The notes under the pieces are model-generated. The model had not been told where the DNA came from. It searched no databases and saw only the letters and a program-made list of their open reading frames with translations. DNA of 36,331 nucleotides. Source: Bacteroidales bacterium UBA1208 (GTDB lineage: Bacteria; Bacteroidota; Bacteroidia; Bacteroidales; P3). Made by a program: the position numbers and the translations under genes. Location of the stretch: NCBI GenBank assembly GCA_002309955.1, contig DBXQ01000053.1:1-36331 (forward strand), in the 5' to 3' direction. Shown in pieces: positions 1 through 7,419 of this stretch; positions within the stretch are counted from its first letter, which is position 1; every line of letters begins with the position of its first letter.

Positions 1-1538
1 GAGCCGGGTGTGACATCACGGAGGACGACGATTTCGGAGTCGCAGACCTCGAGAGCGGAGGCTTCGATTTTGGTGTCAGGGGGACCGAGGACAAAGACGG
101 TGTAGGTGCTGTCGCTGTAGCAGTCGTGGTCTTGGCGGAAGAAGGAGCGGACTTTGAACTGGTAGGTGCCGATGGAGTCGAACTGGTAGGAGACGCTGTC
201 GCCAATGAGGGAGTCAAGTTGAGCACCGTTGTAGAACCACCATTTGGTGTTGGGGATATCGCAGCCGTCCCGGTTGTTGGGGACGAAACTGTTGTTGATG
301 AACATGATTTCGTGTCTGCAGTTCTTGACAGTGTCGACGGCCATGAGGGGTTTGGTGTTGATGACACGGGCATACAACTTGGAGACGAAAGGCTTGGCAG
401 GATCCATGGAAGAGGTCATGTCGCAGCGGAAGACCATATTGTTGGTGAGGTCGCCAGCTCCCTCGCCTTCGGTGACCATGAAGTCTTCAGCGACGCAGGG
501 GTAGGTGTTGTTGGTGCTGTTGAGGGGGGTGAGCCGTGTGAAGTTGATATTGGGGTCGACGGAGGTAAGCGAGTTGATGAAGGAACCGTCGACGTTGCTC
601 TTGTACCAAACATAGTTGCTGAGGCCATCGGGGGCGCGAAGGGTGTCAAGTACGTTGGAGGAGCCTGCGGGGCAGCCAGAGGCGGCAATTTCCATAGCAC
701 GGCAGTCGCCGGCGACATAGCAGTAGCCGTAGTGGCCTGACCATGCGCAGTCACCCATATAGATTTCAATGCGCACACGTTCCCAAAGGTATCTGTTGAG
801 GTTGATGGCTACTTTGTTCCAGTCGCGGTAGAAACCGTTACCGCCAGAACCATTGTATTGGTGCCAGCCATTCACGCCATTGCTTAAACCGTAACTGCTG
901 ACAGCGTAGCAAAGGGTGTCGCTGATTTGCTCCCATTGGTGGTTCGTGTTTTCACGGCAAACACGGACGATAAAAGACGGGTCGGCAGCAGTGCTGTGGC
1001 CGGGAGCCTGCACCACGATGCTATAGTAAATAAACAGCAATGCGTTCTGCACATTCACGTCCATGGTGTAATAGAGTGCCTCCGCATGGTCGGAGACTTG
1101 GCAGTTGCCGAGACGAATGGATCTTACGAATGACGGGTCGAAAGAAGTGGGGCAATAGGGCAGTGCATAGTTCACTGACGGGTCTTTGCCCTGATTGCTA
1201 CCGGTACCGGGACCATCAGTGACGGACATGATTCGGAACTGTTTGCTGGGGTCAAGATTGGAACCGCAATAGGAGGAAGTTCCATTGTCGGAGGTATTGG
1301 CCAGCTGACCTGCCGGAATAATGTTTGGGTCCAGACTGATTCCGGTTACTCCTGTAATAGCATTGGGTGTAATTTCAGATTTTGTTCCAACCTGTCCAGA
1401 ATAGAAACCCACATATTCGCCGAATGTGGAACCTGAGGTGAAGGCTGCAGGGTTTTTGAGTCCCGGACAAGGGGAAATTTGTGCCCGCATCCCTGTTATC
1501 AGGAACAAACAAATGATGAGGAATGCTTGTTTTTTCAT
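1..1538 (-). CDS. Partial large secreted protein with PKD-like domain (C-terminus off the left edge)
   Basis: Reading the minus strand from the ATG at 1538 gives an uninterrupted frame of 512 codons that is still open at base 1, so this is the N-terminal part of a larger protein. It begins with a classical signal peptide (MKKQAFLIICLFLITGMRAQ, cleavage probably just before or after the Q). The mature part is rich in Cys, Asn, Ser and aromatic residues, as in Bacteroidota exported proteins. Around residues 395-490 there is a PKD-like segment: a hydrophobic strand, then WWFYNGAQ, then a YQFDSIGTYQFKVRSFF strand, followed by the start of a second similar unit. By analogy with such proteins a T9SS C-terminal domain or more PKD repeats are expected beyond the edge, but this cannot be seen. 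No TAnnTTTG promoter was found upstream. Codons become richer in C-ending forms away from the start. Specific function is unknown. Plus-strand frames over this region are shadows. Confidence 0.85.
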   Translation of the reverse strand, partial: MKKQAFLIICLFLITGMRAQISPCPGLKNPAAFTSGSTFGEYVGFYSGQVGTKSEITPNAITGVTGISLDPNIIPAGQLANTSDNGTSSYCGSNLDPSKQFRIMSVTDGPGTGSNQGKDPSVNYALPYCPTSFDPSFVRSIRLGNCQVSDHAEALYYTMDVNVQNALLFIYYSIVVQAPGHSTAADPSFIVRVCRENTNHQWEQISDTLCYAVSSYGLSNGVNGWHQYNGSGGNGFYRDWNKVAINLNRYLWERVRIEIYMGDCAWSGHYGYCYVAGDCRAMEIAASGCPAGSSNVLDTLRAPDGLSNYVWYKSNVDGSFINSLTSVDPNINFTRLTPLNSTNNTYPCVAEDFMVTEGEGAGDLTNNMVFRCDMTSSMDPAKPFVSKLYARVINTKPLMAVDTVKNCRHEIMFINNSFVPNNRDGCDIPNTKWWFYNGAQLDSLIGDSVSYQFDSIGTYQFKVRSFFRQDHDCYSDSTYTVFVLGPPDTKIEASALEVCDSEIVVLRDVTPG

Positions 1539-1705
1539 GATTATTAATGTTTTAATGTTATTTTCCTATAATATTTGTATTCCGTTCGCTCTATAAGACA
1601 CAAAAAATCGATTTTGTTACGTTTTTTTAACACTATTTATGAATAAATATTTTTTTGCAGTGTGTAGGCAGTGGCAGACAGTATATGTCGTAGAGCGGGA
1701 TTTAT

Positions 1706-1741
1706 AAAAAAAAGCAGCAGAAAAAATGTCTCCTGCTGCTT
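1706..1741 (-). terminator. Intrinsic terminator of tRNA-Val
   Basis: On the minus strand, just after the tRNA, a perfect 9-bp stem (AAGCAGCAG with CTGCTGCTT, plus-strand arms 1712-1720 and 1733-1741) with a 12-nt loop is followed by a run of eight T residues (plus-strand A run 1706-1713). This is a textbook rho-independent terminator ending the tRNA transcript. Confidence 0.85.
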
Positions 1742-1747
1742 CCTTTG

Positions 1748-1822
1748 TGGGAGTAATTGGATTCGAACCAATGACCCTCTGCTTGTAAGGCAGATGCTCT
1801 GAACCGACTGAGCTATACTCCC
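1748..1822 (-). tRNA. tRNA-Val (anticodon UAC)
   Basis: The minus strand folds into a full cloverleaf. The acceptor stem is GGGAGTA with TACTCCC, the D stem GCTC/GAGC, the anticodon stem TCTGC/GCAGA with loop CTTACAA (anticodon TAC), and the T stem ATTGG/CCAAT around TTCGAAT. The discriminator base is A, and no CCA tail is encoded (the next bases are CAA). The gene has its own promoter (1866-1896) and terminator (1706-1741), so it appears to be a single-gene transcript with a leader of roughly 40 nt. Confidence 0.95.
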
Positions 1823-1865
1823 TTGTGTTGTTTTATGAGCCAGATGTAGGTCTCAAAATCGTTTG

Positions 1866-1896
1866 CAAAGATACGAACTTTTTGCGACATGGCAAA
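1866..1896 (-). promoter_or_regulatory. Bacteroidota-type promoter for tRNA-Val
   Basis: On the minus strand TTTG (1896-1893), a 19-nt spacer and TATCTTTG (1873-1866) match the Bacteroidota consensus TTTG / TAnnTTTG. The element points at the tRNA, whose 5' end is 44 nt downstream. It is back-to-back with the promoter at 1903-1933. Confidence 0.8.
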
Positions 1897-1902
1897 TATT
1901 TT

Positions 1903-1933
1903 TTTGCTGTAAAGCCAAAAAAATGTATTTTTG
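1903..1933 (+). promoter_or_regulatory. Bacteroidota-type promoter for the DUF4296-like lipoprotein
   Basis: TTTG (1903-1906), a 19-nt spacer and TATTTTTG (1926-1933) match the phylum consensus. The first ATG in frame (1938) is only 5 nt beyond the -7 box, so either the mRNA is leaderless or translation starts at the later ATG at 1962. Confidence 0.75.
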
Positions 1934-1961
1934 CAAAATGAACATGACAATAATTGAAGCA

Positions 1962-2321
1962 ATGAACAGATTGAAATATACCTTGTTGACACTCTTTTTG
2001 ACTGCAGCTACACTCTTTGCGGGATGCAATGACGATAAGATTCCTGATGATGTGATAGGTGAGGAAAAAATGACCGAATTTATGCAGGATGCCTATCTTT
2101 TGGAAGGATATTTTGCGGTGGAGACGGAACATATGTACGACACACTGCATCCCGAAATGATAGCCTCCTACGACAGTCTGTTCACCTCCTATGCTATCAG
2201 TCGCGAAGAATTTGAGCACAGCTTAGAGTGGTACACCCGTCATCCAGCCGTTTTGCAACGGGTGCACGACTCCATATTGGCGCGTTTCGACCGCCAGCTG
2301 ATAGTCTCTCCGTCAGAATAG
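1962..2321 (+). CDS. DUF4296-type lipoprotein
   Basis: This 119-residue protein starts with a lipoprotein signal (MNRLKYTLLTLFLTAATLFAGC; lipobox Cys22). The mature part contains the features I associate with the Bacteroidota DUF4296 family: an EEKMTEFMQDAYLLEGY helix, then a YDSLFTSYAISREEFEHSL segment, then WYTRHPAVLQRVHDSIL. The family is of unknown function and is predicted to be anchored in the outer or inner membrane. I chose the ATG at 1962 because it places the charged-hydrophobic-Cys signal at the very N-terminus. In-frame ATGs at 1938 and 1944 would add a few residues and would fit a nearly leaderless transcript from the promoter just upstream. The gene converges on the next one with a 33-nt gap. 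Confidence 0.8.
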   Translation: MNRLKYTLLTLFLTAATLFAGCNDDKIPDDVIGEEKMTEFMQDAYLLEGYFAVETEHMYDTLHPEMIASYDSLFTSYAISREEFEHSLEWYTRHPAVLQRVHDSILARFDRQLIVSPSE

Positions 2322-2354
2322 GACATGAGGTGTTTCGGTTATGATGGGGAGTTG

Positions 2355-2804
2355 CTATTCTGTTACCGAATCTTTCATTGGTTTCAATTCTGCCTTTCCA
2401 ACAAATGAATGTGTGGTATCGGGAAGTACAAGGGGGACATATACCAGCCATTGTCCGTTTTCTTGCACTAACATTATTTCGTTCTCAAGGGTTTTTATAG
2501 GAGTGTTTTTAGTGTATTTTACGTATGCAGTGTCGTTTTGGATGGCAATATCGTCTATCACGATGGTTGCAGGAGTGTTGGATTTGATATAGTCTTGAGG
2601 GGTCATGGGTATCAGTTTGTCGCGAAGGAAAGCAAGGGTGGTTTCTTGCGTCTCTTTTGTAGCATAGGGCATGGCCTCGTCAATTAGATAATTCCCTGTG
2701 GCTTGTAGGTATCCGAGGGCATTGGTTCGTATTTCTTTTTTGTCGCTGTTGCATGCGCTAAGCAGAAGCAAACAGACTACGGTAATCAATGTATAGTATT
2801 TCAT
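2355..2804 (-). CDS. Small lipoprotein of unknown function (possible NTF2-like fold)
   Basis: This 149-residue protein has a lipoprotein signal (MKYYTLITVVCLLLLSAC, lipobox Cys18). A central helical part (residues about 25-75) is followed by alternating strands: TIVIDDIAIQNDTAYVKY, then ENEIMLVQENGQWLVYVPL. A short helical region followed by a curved sheet ending in a GQWLV strand resembles DUF4878/NTF2-like lipoproteins, but that is an inference from pattern only. It is the last of three consecutive minus-strand lipoprotein genes and is separated from the one before it by a strong hairpin (2822-2855), so it may be only partly cotranscribed. No partner suggests its role. Confidence 0.75.
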   Translation of the reverse strand: MKYYTLITVVCLLLLSACNSDKKEIRTNALGYLQATGNYLIDEAMPYATKETQETTLAFLRDKLIPMTPQDYIKSNTPATIVIDDIAIQNDTAYVKYTKNTPIKTLENEIMLVQENGQWLVYVPLVLPDTTHSFVGKAELKPMKDSVTE

Positions 2805-2821
2805 GTCGTTTTGATTGAATA

Positions 2822-2855
2822 AATAAGAGTCTGGGATATTCCCCAGACTCTTATT
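2822..2855 (-). terminator. Perfect 14-bp hairpin between two lipoprotein genes (terminator or attenuator)
   Basis: AATAAGAGTCTGGG (2822-2835) pairs exactly with CCCAGACTCTTATT (2842-2855) around a 6-nt loop. In the direction of transcription it lies about 20 nt after the stop codon at 2877 and 17 nt before the ATG at 2804. There is no strong U run after it on the minus strand, so it could be a terminator, an mRNA-stabilising structure or a control on the next gene. Confidence 0.6.
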
Positions 2856-2876
2856 CTGTTATCAGTTAAGAAAAAA

Positions 2877-3296
2877 TTATTGCTTAATAGTGAGGCTACC
2901 GTTGCCAGCGGATACGGAACCGCCGCCATTGGTGTTGATGGTCATTTTGCCTGCGTCGACTTTGGCTTCACCTTTCTTGCCTTTGGTGGATACGCCGTTG
3001 CTCGAGATTGTGGCGGAACCTTGGTTGGTGTTGATAGTCATTTTGCTGGCATCAACCTTCACTTCGGTTTTGGGCTCTTCTTTTTTAGCCTTTTTGGGGG
3101 CAGGAGTGGCTTTCTTAACGGGTTCGTCTACAACAACTTCCTCAACGGGAGTGGTGTCAATGACTTCCTCAATAATACTGTCTACTACGGGAACCATAGT
3201 GTCAATGGACTCCTCGGGGGCATTATTGTTGTTGCATGCTGTGGCAAAAGCCATGGCAACGAGAGCCAGTGATAAAACCTTAACAGTCTTTTTCAT
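2877..3296 (-). CDS. Lipoprotein with acidic/Pro/Lys linker and duplicated MTINTN segment
   Basis: This 139-residue protein starts at 3296 with MKKTVKVLSLALVAMAFATAC (lipobox Cys21); an upstream in-frame start at 3323 would put nine residues before this signal and is less likely. After a short Asn run comes an acidic stretch (EESIDTM... EEVIDTTPVEEVVVDEP), then a Lys/Ala/Pro linker, then two copies of a short motif, VDASKMTINTNQGSATISSNG and VDAGKMTINTNGGGSVSAGNG. The repeats have the alternating polar/hydrophobic look of a beta solenoid or beta ladder. The build suggests an envelope-tethered protein whose linker crosses the peptidoglycan or periplasm; no family was recognised. It follows the InlB-repeat lipoprotein gene by 39 nt, so the two are probably one operon. 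Confidence 0.75.
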   Translation of the reverse strand: MKKTVKVLSLALVAMAFATACNNNNAPEESIDTMVPVVDSIIEEVIDTTPVEEVVVDEPVKKATPAPKKAKKEEPKTEVKVDASKMTINTNQGSATISSNGVSTKGKKGEAKVDAGKMTINTNGGGSVSAGNGSLTIKQ

Positions 3297-3335
3297 TTTT
3301 GTTGTGTTAAAAAGGTTATACACTTACTTTGTTGA

Positions 3336-4166
3336 TTAGCGGACAAGTTTGGCAGTGTTGTGTCCAGCCACTCTTGCCTTGTTAGCGGTCATGCTTTGGT
3401 TGATGACGTTGAGAGTGAGGGAACGGGTAGTGCAGTCGCTCCAACTGGCGCCTTCTAACAATTCAGAGGCGTGTGCCATGGTGGCGTTGGCGATGAGGCT
3501 GAGGTTCATGGCATCGGCATCGAGGGTGGTGATGTTGAGGGTGATTTCTTTGCTCCACCAGTCACCTACGAGTTCGGTGCTGCCGTCTTGATAGGTGAGT
3601 TGGAGGAAGTCATCCTCAACGTCAAAGTAATAGAGGTAAGCGCCTTCTCTGCGGACTCCTTGGGAATCGTAGTTATGAGAGCCAGTGTAGCTGCCAGTGC
3701 TGGGGCTGCCGCCCTGCCATATGTTTACCAGCTGGACAATAGGATATTGGTCGGAAGCAGCATTTGGGGTAGCAGCCACGAGAATGGCGTTGGGGAAATA
3801 TCTGCAATTAACATACTGGGCAGCCCAGTTGAGGTCACCGAAAGAAACATTTACACCAGCCAACTCTTCGAAATTGGCCATGTAGCTTGCGTTAGCGGTA
3901 ACGGTAACGATGCGGGGGTTGTTGGCATTGCCGTCGCTCCAGTTGACGAATTTGTAGCCCTCGTTAGCAGTGGCGGTGAGGGTCGCGGTAGCTGCGGAAT
4001 CGTAGGTGCCGCCGCCGGATACTGTACCATAAGCATCATTGTTAGCGGTAACAGTGATGGTGTACTTGGGGGTTTGGTGTACAGGATTGTCAACGGGTTT
4101 CTCGCAGCTGACCATAACAGCGCCAGCAACCAGCATCATGCTGAGGAGTTTAATTACGTTTTTCAT
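3336..4166 (-). CDS. Surface lipoprotein with divergent InlB B-repeat domain
   Basis: This 276-residue protein starts with a lipoprotein signal (MKNVIKLLSMMLVAGAVMVSC, Cys21). Residues about 33-100 form one divergent InlB B-type repeat (Flg_new_2-like), with the strand pattern YTITVTANNDAYGTVSGGG, ATLTATANEGYKFVNWSDGN and VTVTANASYMANFE. The remaining 175 residues contain aromatic-rich strands (LYYFDVEDDFLQLTY, ITLNITTLDADAMNLSLIAN) that I could not assign. Such proteins are usually displayed on the outer membrane and take part in adhesion or binding. A possible promoter -7 box lies 67 nt upstream. It is likely the first gene of a short lipoprotein operon with the gene at 2877-3296. Confidence 0.8.
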   Translation of the reverse strand: MKNVIKLLSMMLVAGAVMVSCEKPVDNPVHQTPKYTITVTANNDAYGTVSGGGTYDSAATATLTATANEGYKFVNWSDGNANNPRIVTVTANASYMANFEELAGVNVSFGDLNWAAQYVNCRYFPNAILVAATPNAASDQYPIVQLVNIWQGGSPSTGSYTGSHNYDSQGVRREGAYLYYFDVEDDFLQLTYQDGSTELVGDWWSKEITLNITTLDADAMNLSLIANATMAHASELLEGASWSDCTTRSLTLNVINQSMTANKARVAGHNTAKLVR

Positions 4167-4232
4167 GTTTTGTGTTGATTTTAAATTATTTAAGATTGAT
4201 TTTGTTTATGTATTCCTATTACTAACATTTTG

Positions 4233-4240
4233 CAAATGTA
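4233..4240 (-). promoter_or_regulatory. Possible promoter -7 box for the InlB-repeat lipoprotein
   Basis: On the minus strand TACATTTG matches TAnnTTTG exactly and lies 67 nt before the ATG at 4166. No TTTG is found at the expected 19-nt distance, so the call is weaker than the others in this window. Confidence 0.4.
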
Positions 4241-4319
4241 CGACTTTTTTTATTAATAGCGTTCTTTTATGTATTTTTTAGTATTTTTTTTGATTAGAGT
4301 GGGCTTTGGGTATAGTGTC

Positions 4320-5456
4320 TTATGCTTTTATGTCGAGGGCATCGCGGATGCCGTTGCCAAGGAGCATAAAGGCGAGGACGAGAATCATAATGGCCAATCC
4401 AGGCAAGAGGGGGAGATAGGCACTGTCGAGGAGAATGTAGCTGTAGTTCTCCTTGACCATAGTGCCCCACGATGGCATGGGGGGCTGTACCCCTATACCC
4501 AGGAAACTGAGGCCGGCTTCAAGGAGTATTGCACTGGCAAAATTGGAGGCGGCCACCACAATCACCGCACCCGATATGTTGGGCAGTATGTGCCGGAATA
4601 TGGTTCGGAAGGTGCTGATGCCAAGGGCGCGGGCTGCTTCGACATATTCTTTCTCTTTTATGCTGTATACCTGTCCACGCACCACACGGGCAATGTCCAC
4701 CCACATAGTGAGCCCCACCGCAATAAACACCTGCCAGAATCCCTTGCCCAAAGCAAAAGTGATGGCTATGACTAACAGGACGGTGGGAATGGACCACACC
4801 ACATTGATGAACCACGTGATAAGATTGTCGACCCATCCGCCATAGTAGGCGGCAAGGGCACCAAGGGTGATGCCAATGAGAAGGGCAATAAGTACGGCAA
4901 TGAAACCGACCGAAAGGCTGACCCGGCTGCCAATCATGATCATGCTCAGCACATCGCGGCCATACCCATCGGTGCCGAACAGGAATGTCCGGGTATCTTG
5001 CTCCACTACCTGGCTGCGTGCCACGCGGCGCACCTGACCGTTGTTGGGCGAAGAGCCGGTATAGGCCTCGATGTCGATGCTGTCGCCCACAACCGTGGTG
5101 CGATAGGTGGGGATGGCAGTGTAGTCCAGCTGGTGGCCGTGAATCATGGTGTGCAGGAAATTGTGTTGCTCGGCAGGCAGGCCATCGTCGACATAGGTGA
5201 ATTCAATGCGCGAAAAAGGCTTGAGGGTGGCCAGTTCAAGATACTGCTGATTGCAGTAAGGGGTAGAGTCGGGGGTGATAAGGTATCCCAGCAAGGCTAT
5301 GCATACGAAAAACCCGATGACCACAAGGCTGGCCACAGAGAGTTTGTTTCGACAGAAACGCTTCCACGCCATGTTGTTGAGCGAGGTGCTTTGTGATGGA
5401 GCCTCCTTTCTGACGAAACGACGGTGCGCGCGGCTGAATATGGCTTGGAAAGTCAC
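4320..5456 (-). CDS. ABC transporter permease, OppC/DppC type
   Basis: This 378-residue inner-membrane permease belongs to the binding-protein-dependent transport family (di/oligopeptide or nickel subfamily). It has an N-terminal OppC-like cytoplasmic tail and first membrane helix (NNMAWKRFCRNKLSV then VIGFFVCIALLGYLI). A periplasmic insertion of about 100 residues follows (about 72-165), then five membrane helices. The EAA loop that contacts the ATPase is clear (EYVEAARALGISTFRTIFRHI), as is the LSFLGIGVQPPMPSWG motif near the end. Translation appears to start at GTG 5456; an in-frame stop lies a little upstream, and the first ATG would be at codon 29. No matching permease, ATPase or binding protein gene is nearby, so its partners must be elsewhere. 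It follows the DUF59 gene by 46 nt on the same strand. Confidence 0.9.
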   Translation of the reverse strand: MTFQAIFSRAHRRFVRKEAPSQSTSLNNMAWKRFCRNKLSVASLVVIGFFVCIALLGYLITPDSTPYCNQQYLELATLKPFSRIEFTYVDDGLPAEQHNFLHTMIHGHQLDYTAIPTYRTTVVGDSIDIEAYTGSSPNNGQVRRVARSQVVEQDTRTFLFGTDGYGRDVLSMIMIGSRVSLSVGFIAVLIALLIGITLGALAAYYGGWVDNLITWFINVVWSIPTVLLVIAITFALGKGFWQVFIAVGLTMWVDIARVVRGQVYSIKEKEYVEAARALGISTFRTIFRHILPNISGAVIVVAASNFASAILLEAGLSFLGIGVQPPMPSWGTMVKENYSYILLDSAYLPLLPGLAIMILVLAFMLLGNGIRDALDIKA

Positions 5457-5502
5457 AGGGATGTGAGTATGGGTTTGACAGCGGGGACAGATAGGTTAGG
5501 AT

Positions 5503-5820
5503 TTACATCAGACCCAGTTCGAGTTTCACTTCGTCGCTGAGATTGTTGAAATCCCATGGTGGGTCGAAGGTAAGTTCTACATCTACAGTCTTGATGCCTT
5601 GAATGTAGCCGACCATCTGCTTCACCTCTTGGAACATGTATTCAGCCTCCGGGCAGTCGGGGGCAGTCATGGTCATGAGGATTTTGGCGTTGAAGTCGTC
5701 GTCGATGTCTATCTTGTATATGAGCCCGAGGTCGTAGATGTTGACGGGAATCTCAGGGTCGTAGATGTTGCGCAGACAATTGACGATGGCATCGCGGAGG
5801 GTCTCTTTGGTGGGTTGCAT
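5503..5820 (-). CDS. DUF59/MIP18-family Fe-S assembly protein (SufT-like)
   Basis: This 105-residue protein covers the whole MIP18/DUF59 domain: the DPEIPVNIYDLGLIY motif at residues 21-35, a strand, the TAPDCPEA loop with conserved Cys56, and a C-terminal FDPPWD segment. The family helps mature or deliver iron-sulfur clusters, usually beside Suf proteins. Here it sits 43 nt downstream of sufE on the same strand, which supports that role. The short tail SDEVKLELGLM is typical of Bacteroidota members. Phenylacetate-degradation PaaD is a relative, but nothing in the context points to that pathway. Confidence 0.9.
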   Translation of the reverse strand: MQPTKETLRDAIVNCLRNIYDPEIPVNIYDLGLIYKIDIDDDFNAKILMTMTAPDCPEAEYMFQEVKQMVGYIQGIKTVDVELTFDPPWDFNNLSDEVKLELGLM

Positions 5821-5863
5821 GGCGGGTATTGCTAATTAAGGGTTAAGAATCGGGGACAAAGGG

Positions 5864-6286
5864 TCATGATTGCTTCTGCGAGAAAGCGAGGGCGTAGAGC
5901 TTCATCTGCTTCACCATAGAGGTGAGGCCGTTGGAACGGGTAGGGGAGAGATGCTCCTTGAGGCCTATCTGGTCAATGAAGGCAAGGTCGGCGTCGAGGA
6001 TGTCCTTCGGTGTCTGTCCGTCGAGGGCGCGGATAAGAAGGCTGATAATGCCCTTGGTGATGACAGCGTCGCTGTCGGCTTTGAACCACAGACGTCCGTC
6101 ACGGTGCTCACAACTGAGCCATACGCGGCTTTGGCAGCCTTTGATGAGGTTGCTCTCGGTCTTGTCTTTTTCGTCGATGACAGGGCACTGTTTGCCCAGA
6201 TCGATGATGTAGGCGTATTTGTCGAGCCACTCGTCAAAGCAGGCAAACTCGTCGATGATGGTTTCTTCTATTTCTTTTATGGTCAT
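5864..6286 (-). CDS. sufE: SufE-family sulfur acceptor
   Basis: This 140-residue protein has the normal SufE length. SufE takes persulfide sulfur from the cysteine desulfurase SufS and passes it to the SufBCD scaffold in the cytoplasm. The reactive cysteine is Cys51 in IKGCQSRVW, at the same position as in the E. coli protein. The C-terminal helices with GLKEHLSPTRSNGL are also typical. It lies between the LptF/LptG-type permease (48 nt upstream) and the DUF59 protein (43 nt downstream). SufS and SufBCD are not in the window, so this is a partial Suf set placed in a mixed operon. Confidence 0.93.
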   Translation of the reverse strand: MTIKEIEETIIDEFACFDEWLDKYAYIIDLGKQCPVIDEKDKTESNLIKGCQSRVWLSCEHRDGRLWFKADSDAVITKGIISLLIRALDGQTPKDILDADLAFIDQIGLKEHLSPTRSNGLTSMVKQMKLYALAFSQKQS

Positions 6287-6334
6287 TGGTGGAGTATTGT
6301 TTTTTTTAATAGTTCTTCTATCGGTGCATAGTTA

Positions 6335-7414
6335 CTATTTCGGAGCCGTGTGTATCATTATTGCGGCGATGATGCCAAAGACAGCTTGGGGCAGCAGGAC
6401 GGCCACAAAGGGGTTGAGGGTGCCAAAGATAGCGTAGACCGTGGAGACCTTCATGAAAACAATGAAGGCAAAGGCGAGGGTGATGCCCACGGCAAGGTGC
6501 ACCCCTATGCCGCCGCGGGTCTTGCGGCTGGAGACCCCCAGTCCGATAAAGGTCATAATAATGATGGCAAAAGGATTGAGCAACCGCTGGTAAAACTCGA
6601 TTTTTGCGGCCACAACAGTGGTGGAACCTCTCATCTTTTCACGGACAATATAGTGATACAGCTCTGTCGAGTTCATGGTGGTGATGTCGTCCGATGCCCA
6701 ATTGAAGTCGTCGGGGCTGATGCCCAGTGCGCGTTGCGACTGGCCGCTTCGGCTCAGGTGTTCCTTGTCCCCGTCGATGGTGCGATGCACAAAATCGACG
6801 CAATCCCATTTGCCGGTGACAGTGTCATACTGGATGCTGGAGGAGGCAATGCGGTCCACCAGACGGTATTCCTCGTCGTATACATCGCGATGGAAGCGGT
6901 TCACCCTGAGGGTCTTGGCATCATAGCTCTCGGCATAGACCTGTACGCCTTGTTTGGCTTGGAAGTGGATATTGTTGAAGTAGCTCTGCTTCCGCGTGTG
7001 GATATACTCGCTCTCGAAAGAGGCAAGGGAACGGTTGTTGACGGGGATGAGATAATTGCCGAAAACGAGAACCACAATAGCCACTATGACAGCACCATAT
7101 AAATAGGGGCGCATGAGTCGCCGATAGCTTATGCCGCTACCGAGGATGGCAATAATCTCGGTGTTGCCTGCCATCTTCGAGGTAAAGAAGATGACGCTGA
7201 TAAAGATGAAGAGGGGACTATACAGGTTGACGAACCCGGGGATGAAATTAAGATAGTAGCGATAAACAATCTCCCCCAGCGGCGCATGGCCGCCGAGGAA
7301 GTCGTCGAGTTTTTCCGAAACATCGAAAGTAATGACGATGACAATGATAAGTGCCATCGCCATTAGGAAAGTCTTCAGGTACTTCAGCAGAATGTACCTG
7401 TCAAGTCTCGGCAT
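6335..7414 (-). CDS. LptF/LptG-family LPS export permease
   Basis: This 359-residue YjgP/YjgQ-family protein is an inner-membrane part of the LptBFG complex, which extracts lipopolysaccharide and passes it to the LptC/LptA bridge. It has the expected layout: two or three N-terminal membrane helices (YLKTFLMAMALIIVIVITFDV, IPGFVNLYSPLFIFISVIFF, then one near residue 100), a periplasmic beta-jellyroll of about 150 residues, and three C-terminal helices. The ATG at 7414 was chosen because MPRLDRYILLKYL matches the usual N-terminus and leaves 5 nt after the mutA stop; the alternative start at 7465 would overlap mutA. The sequence does not decide between LptF and LptG. LptB is not nearby. Confidence 0.9.
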   Translation of the reverse strand: MPRLDRYILLKYLKTFLMAMALIIVIVITFDVSEKLDDFLGGHAPLGEIVYRYYLNFIPGFVNLYSPLFIFISVIFFTSKMAGNTEIIAILGSGISYRRLMRPYLYGAVIVAIVVLVFGNYLIPVNNRSLASFESEYIHTRKQSYFNNIHFQAKQGVQVYAESYDAKTLRVNRFHRDVYDEEYRLVDRIASSSIQYDTVTGKWDCVDFVHRTIDGDKEHLSRSGQSQRALGISPDDFNWASDDITTMNSTELYHYIVREKMRGSTTVVAAKIEFYQRLLNPFAIIIMTFIGLGVSSRKTRGGIGVHLAVGITLAFAFIVFMKVSTVYAIFGTLNPFVAVLLPQAVFGIIAAIMIHTAPK

Positions 7415-7419
7415 TGATT

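Noticed and set aside
126..740. A 204-codon plus-strand frame at the left end
   Set aside because: It is antisense to the long minus-strand frame with a clear signal peptide; its Gly/Val/Asp-rich product has no recognisable domain.
2334..2370. TTCGGT/ACCGAA inverted repeat between the convergent lipoprotein genes as a terminator
   Set aside because: Only 6 bp with a 25-base loop, partly inside a coding region, and no T run.
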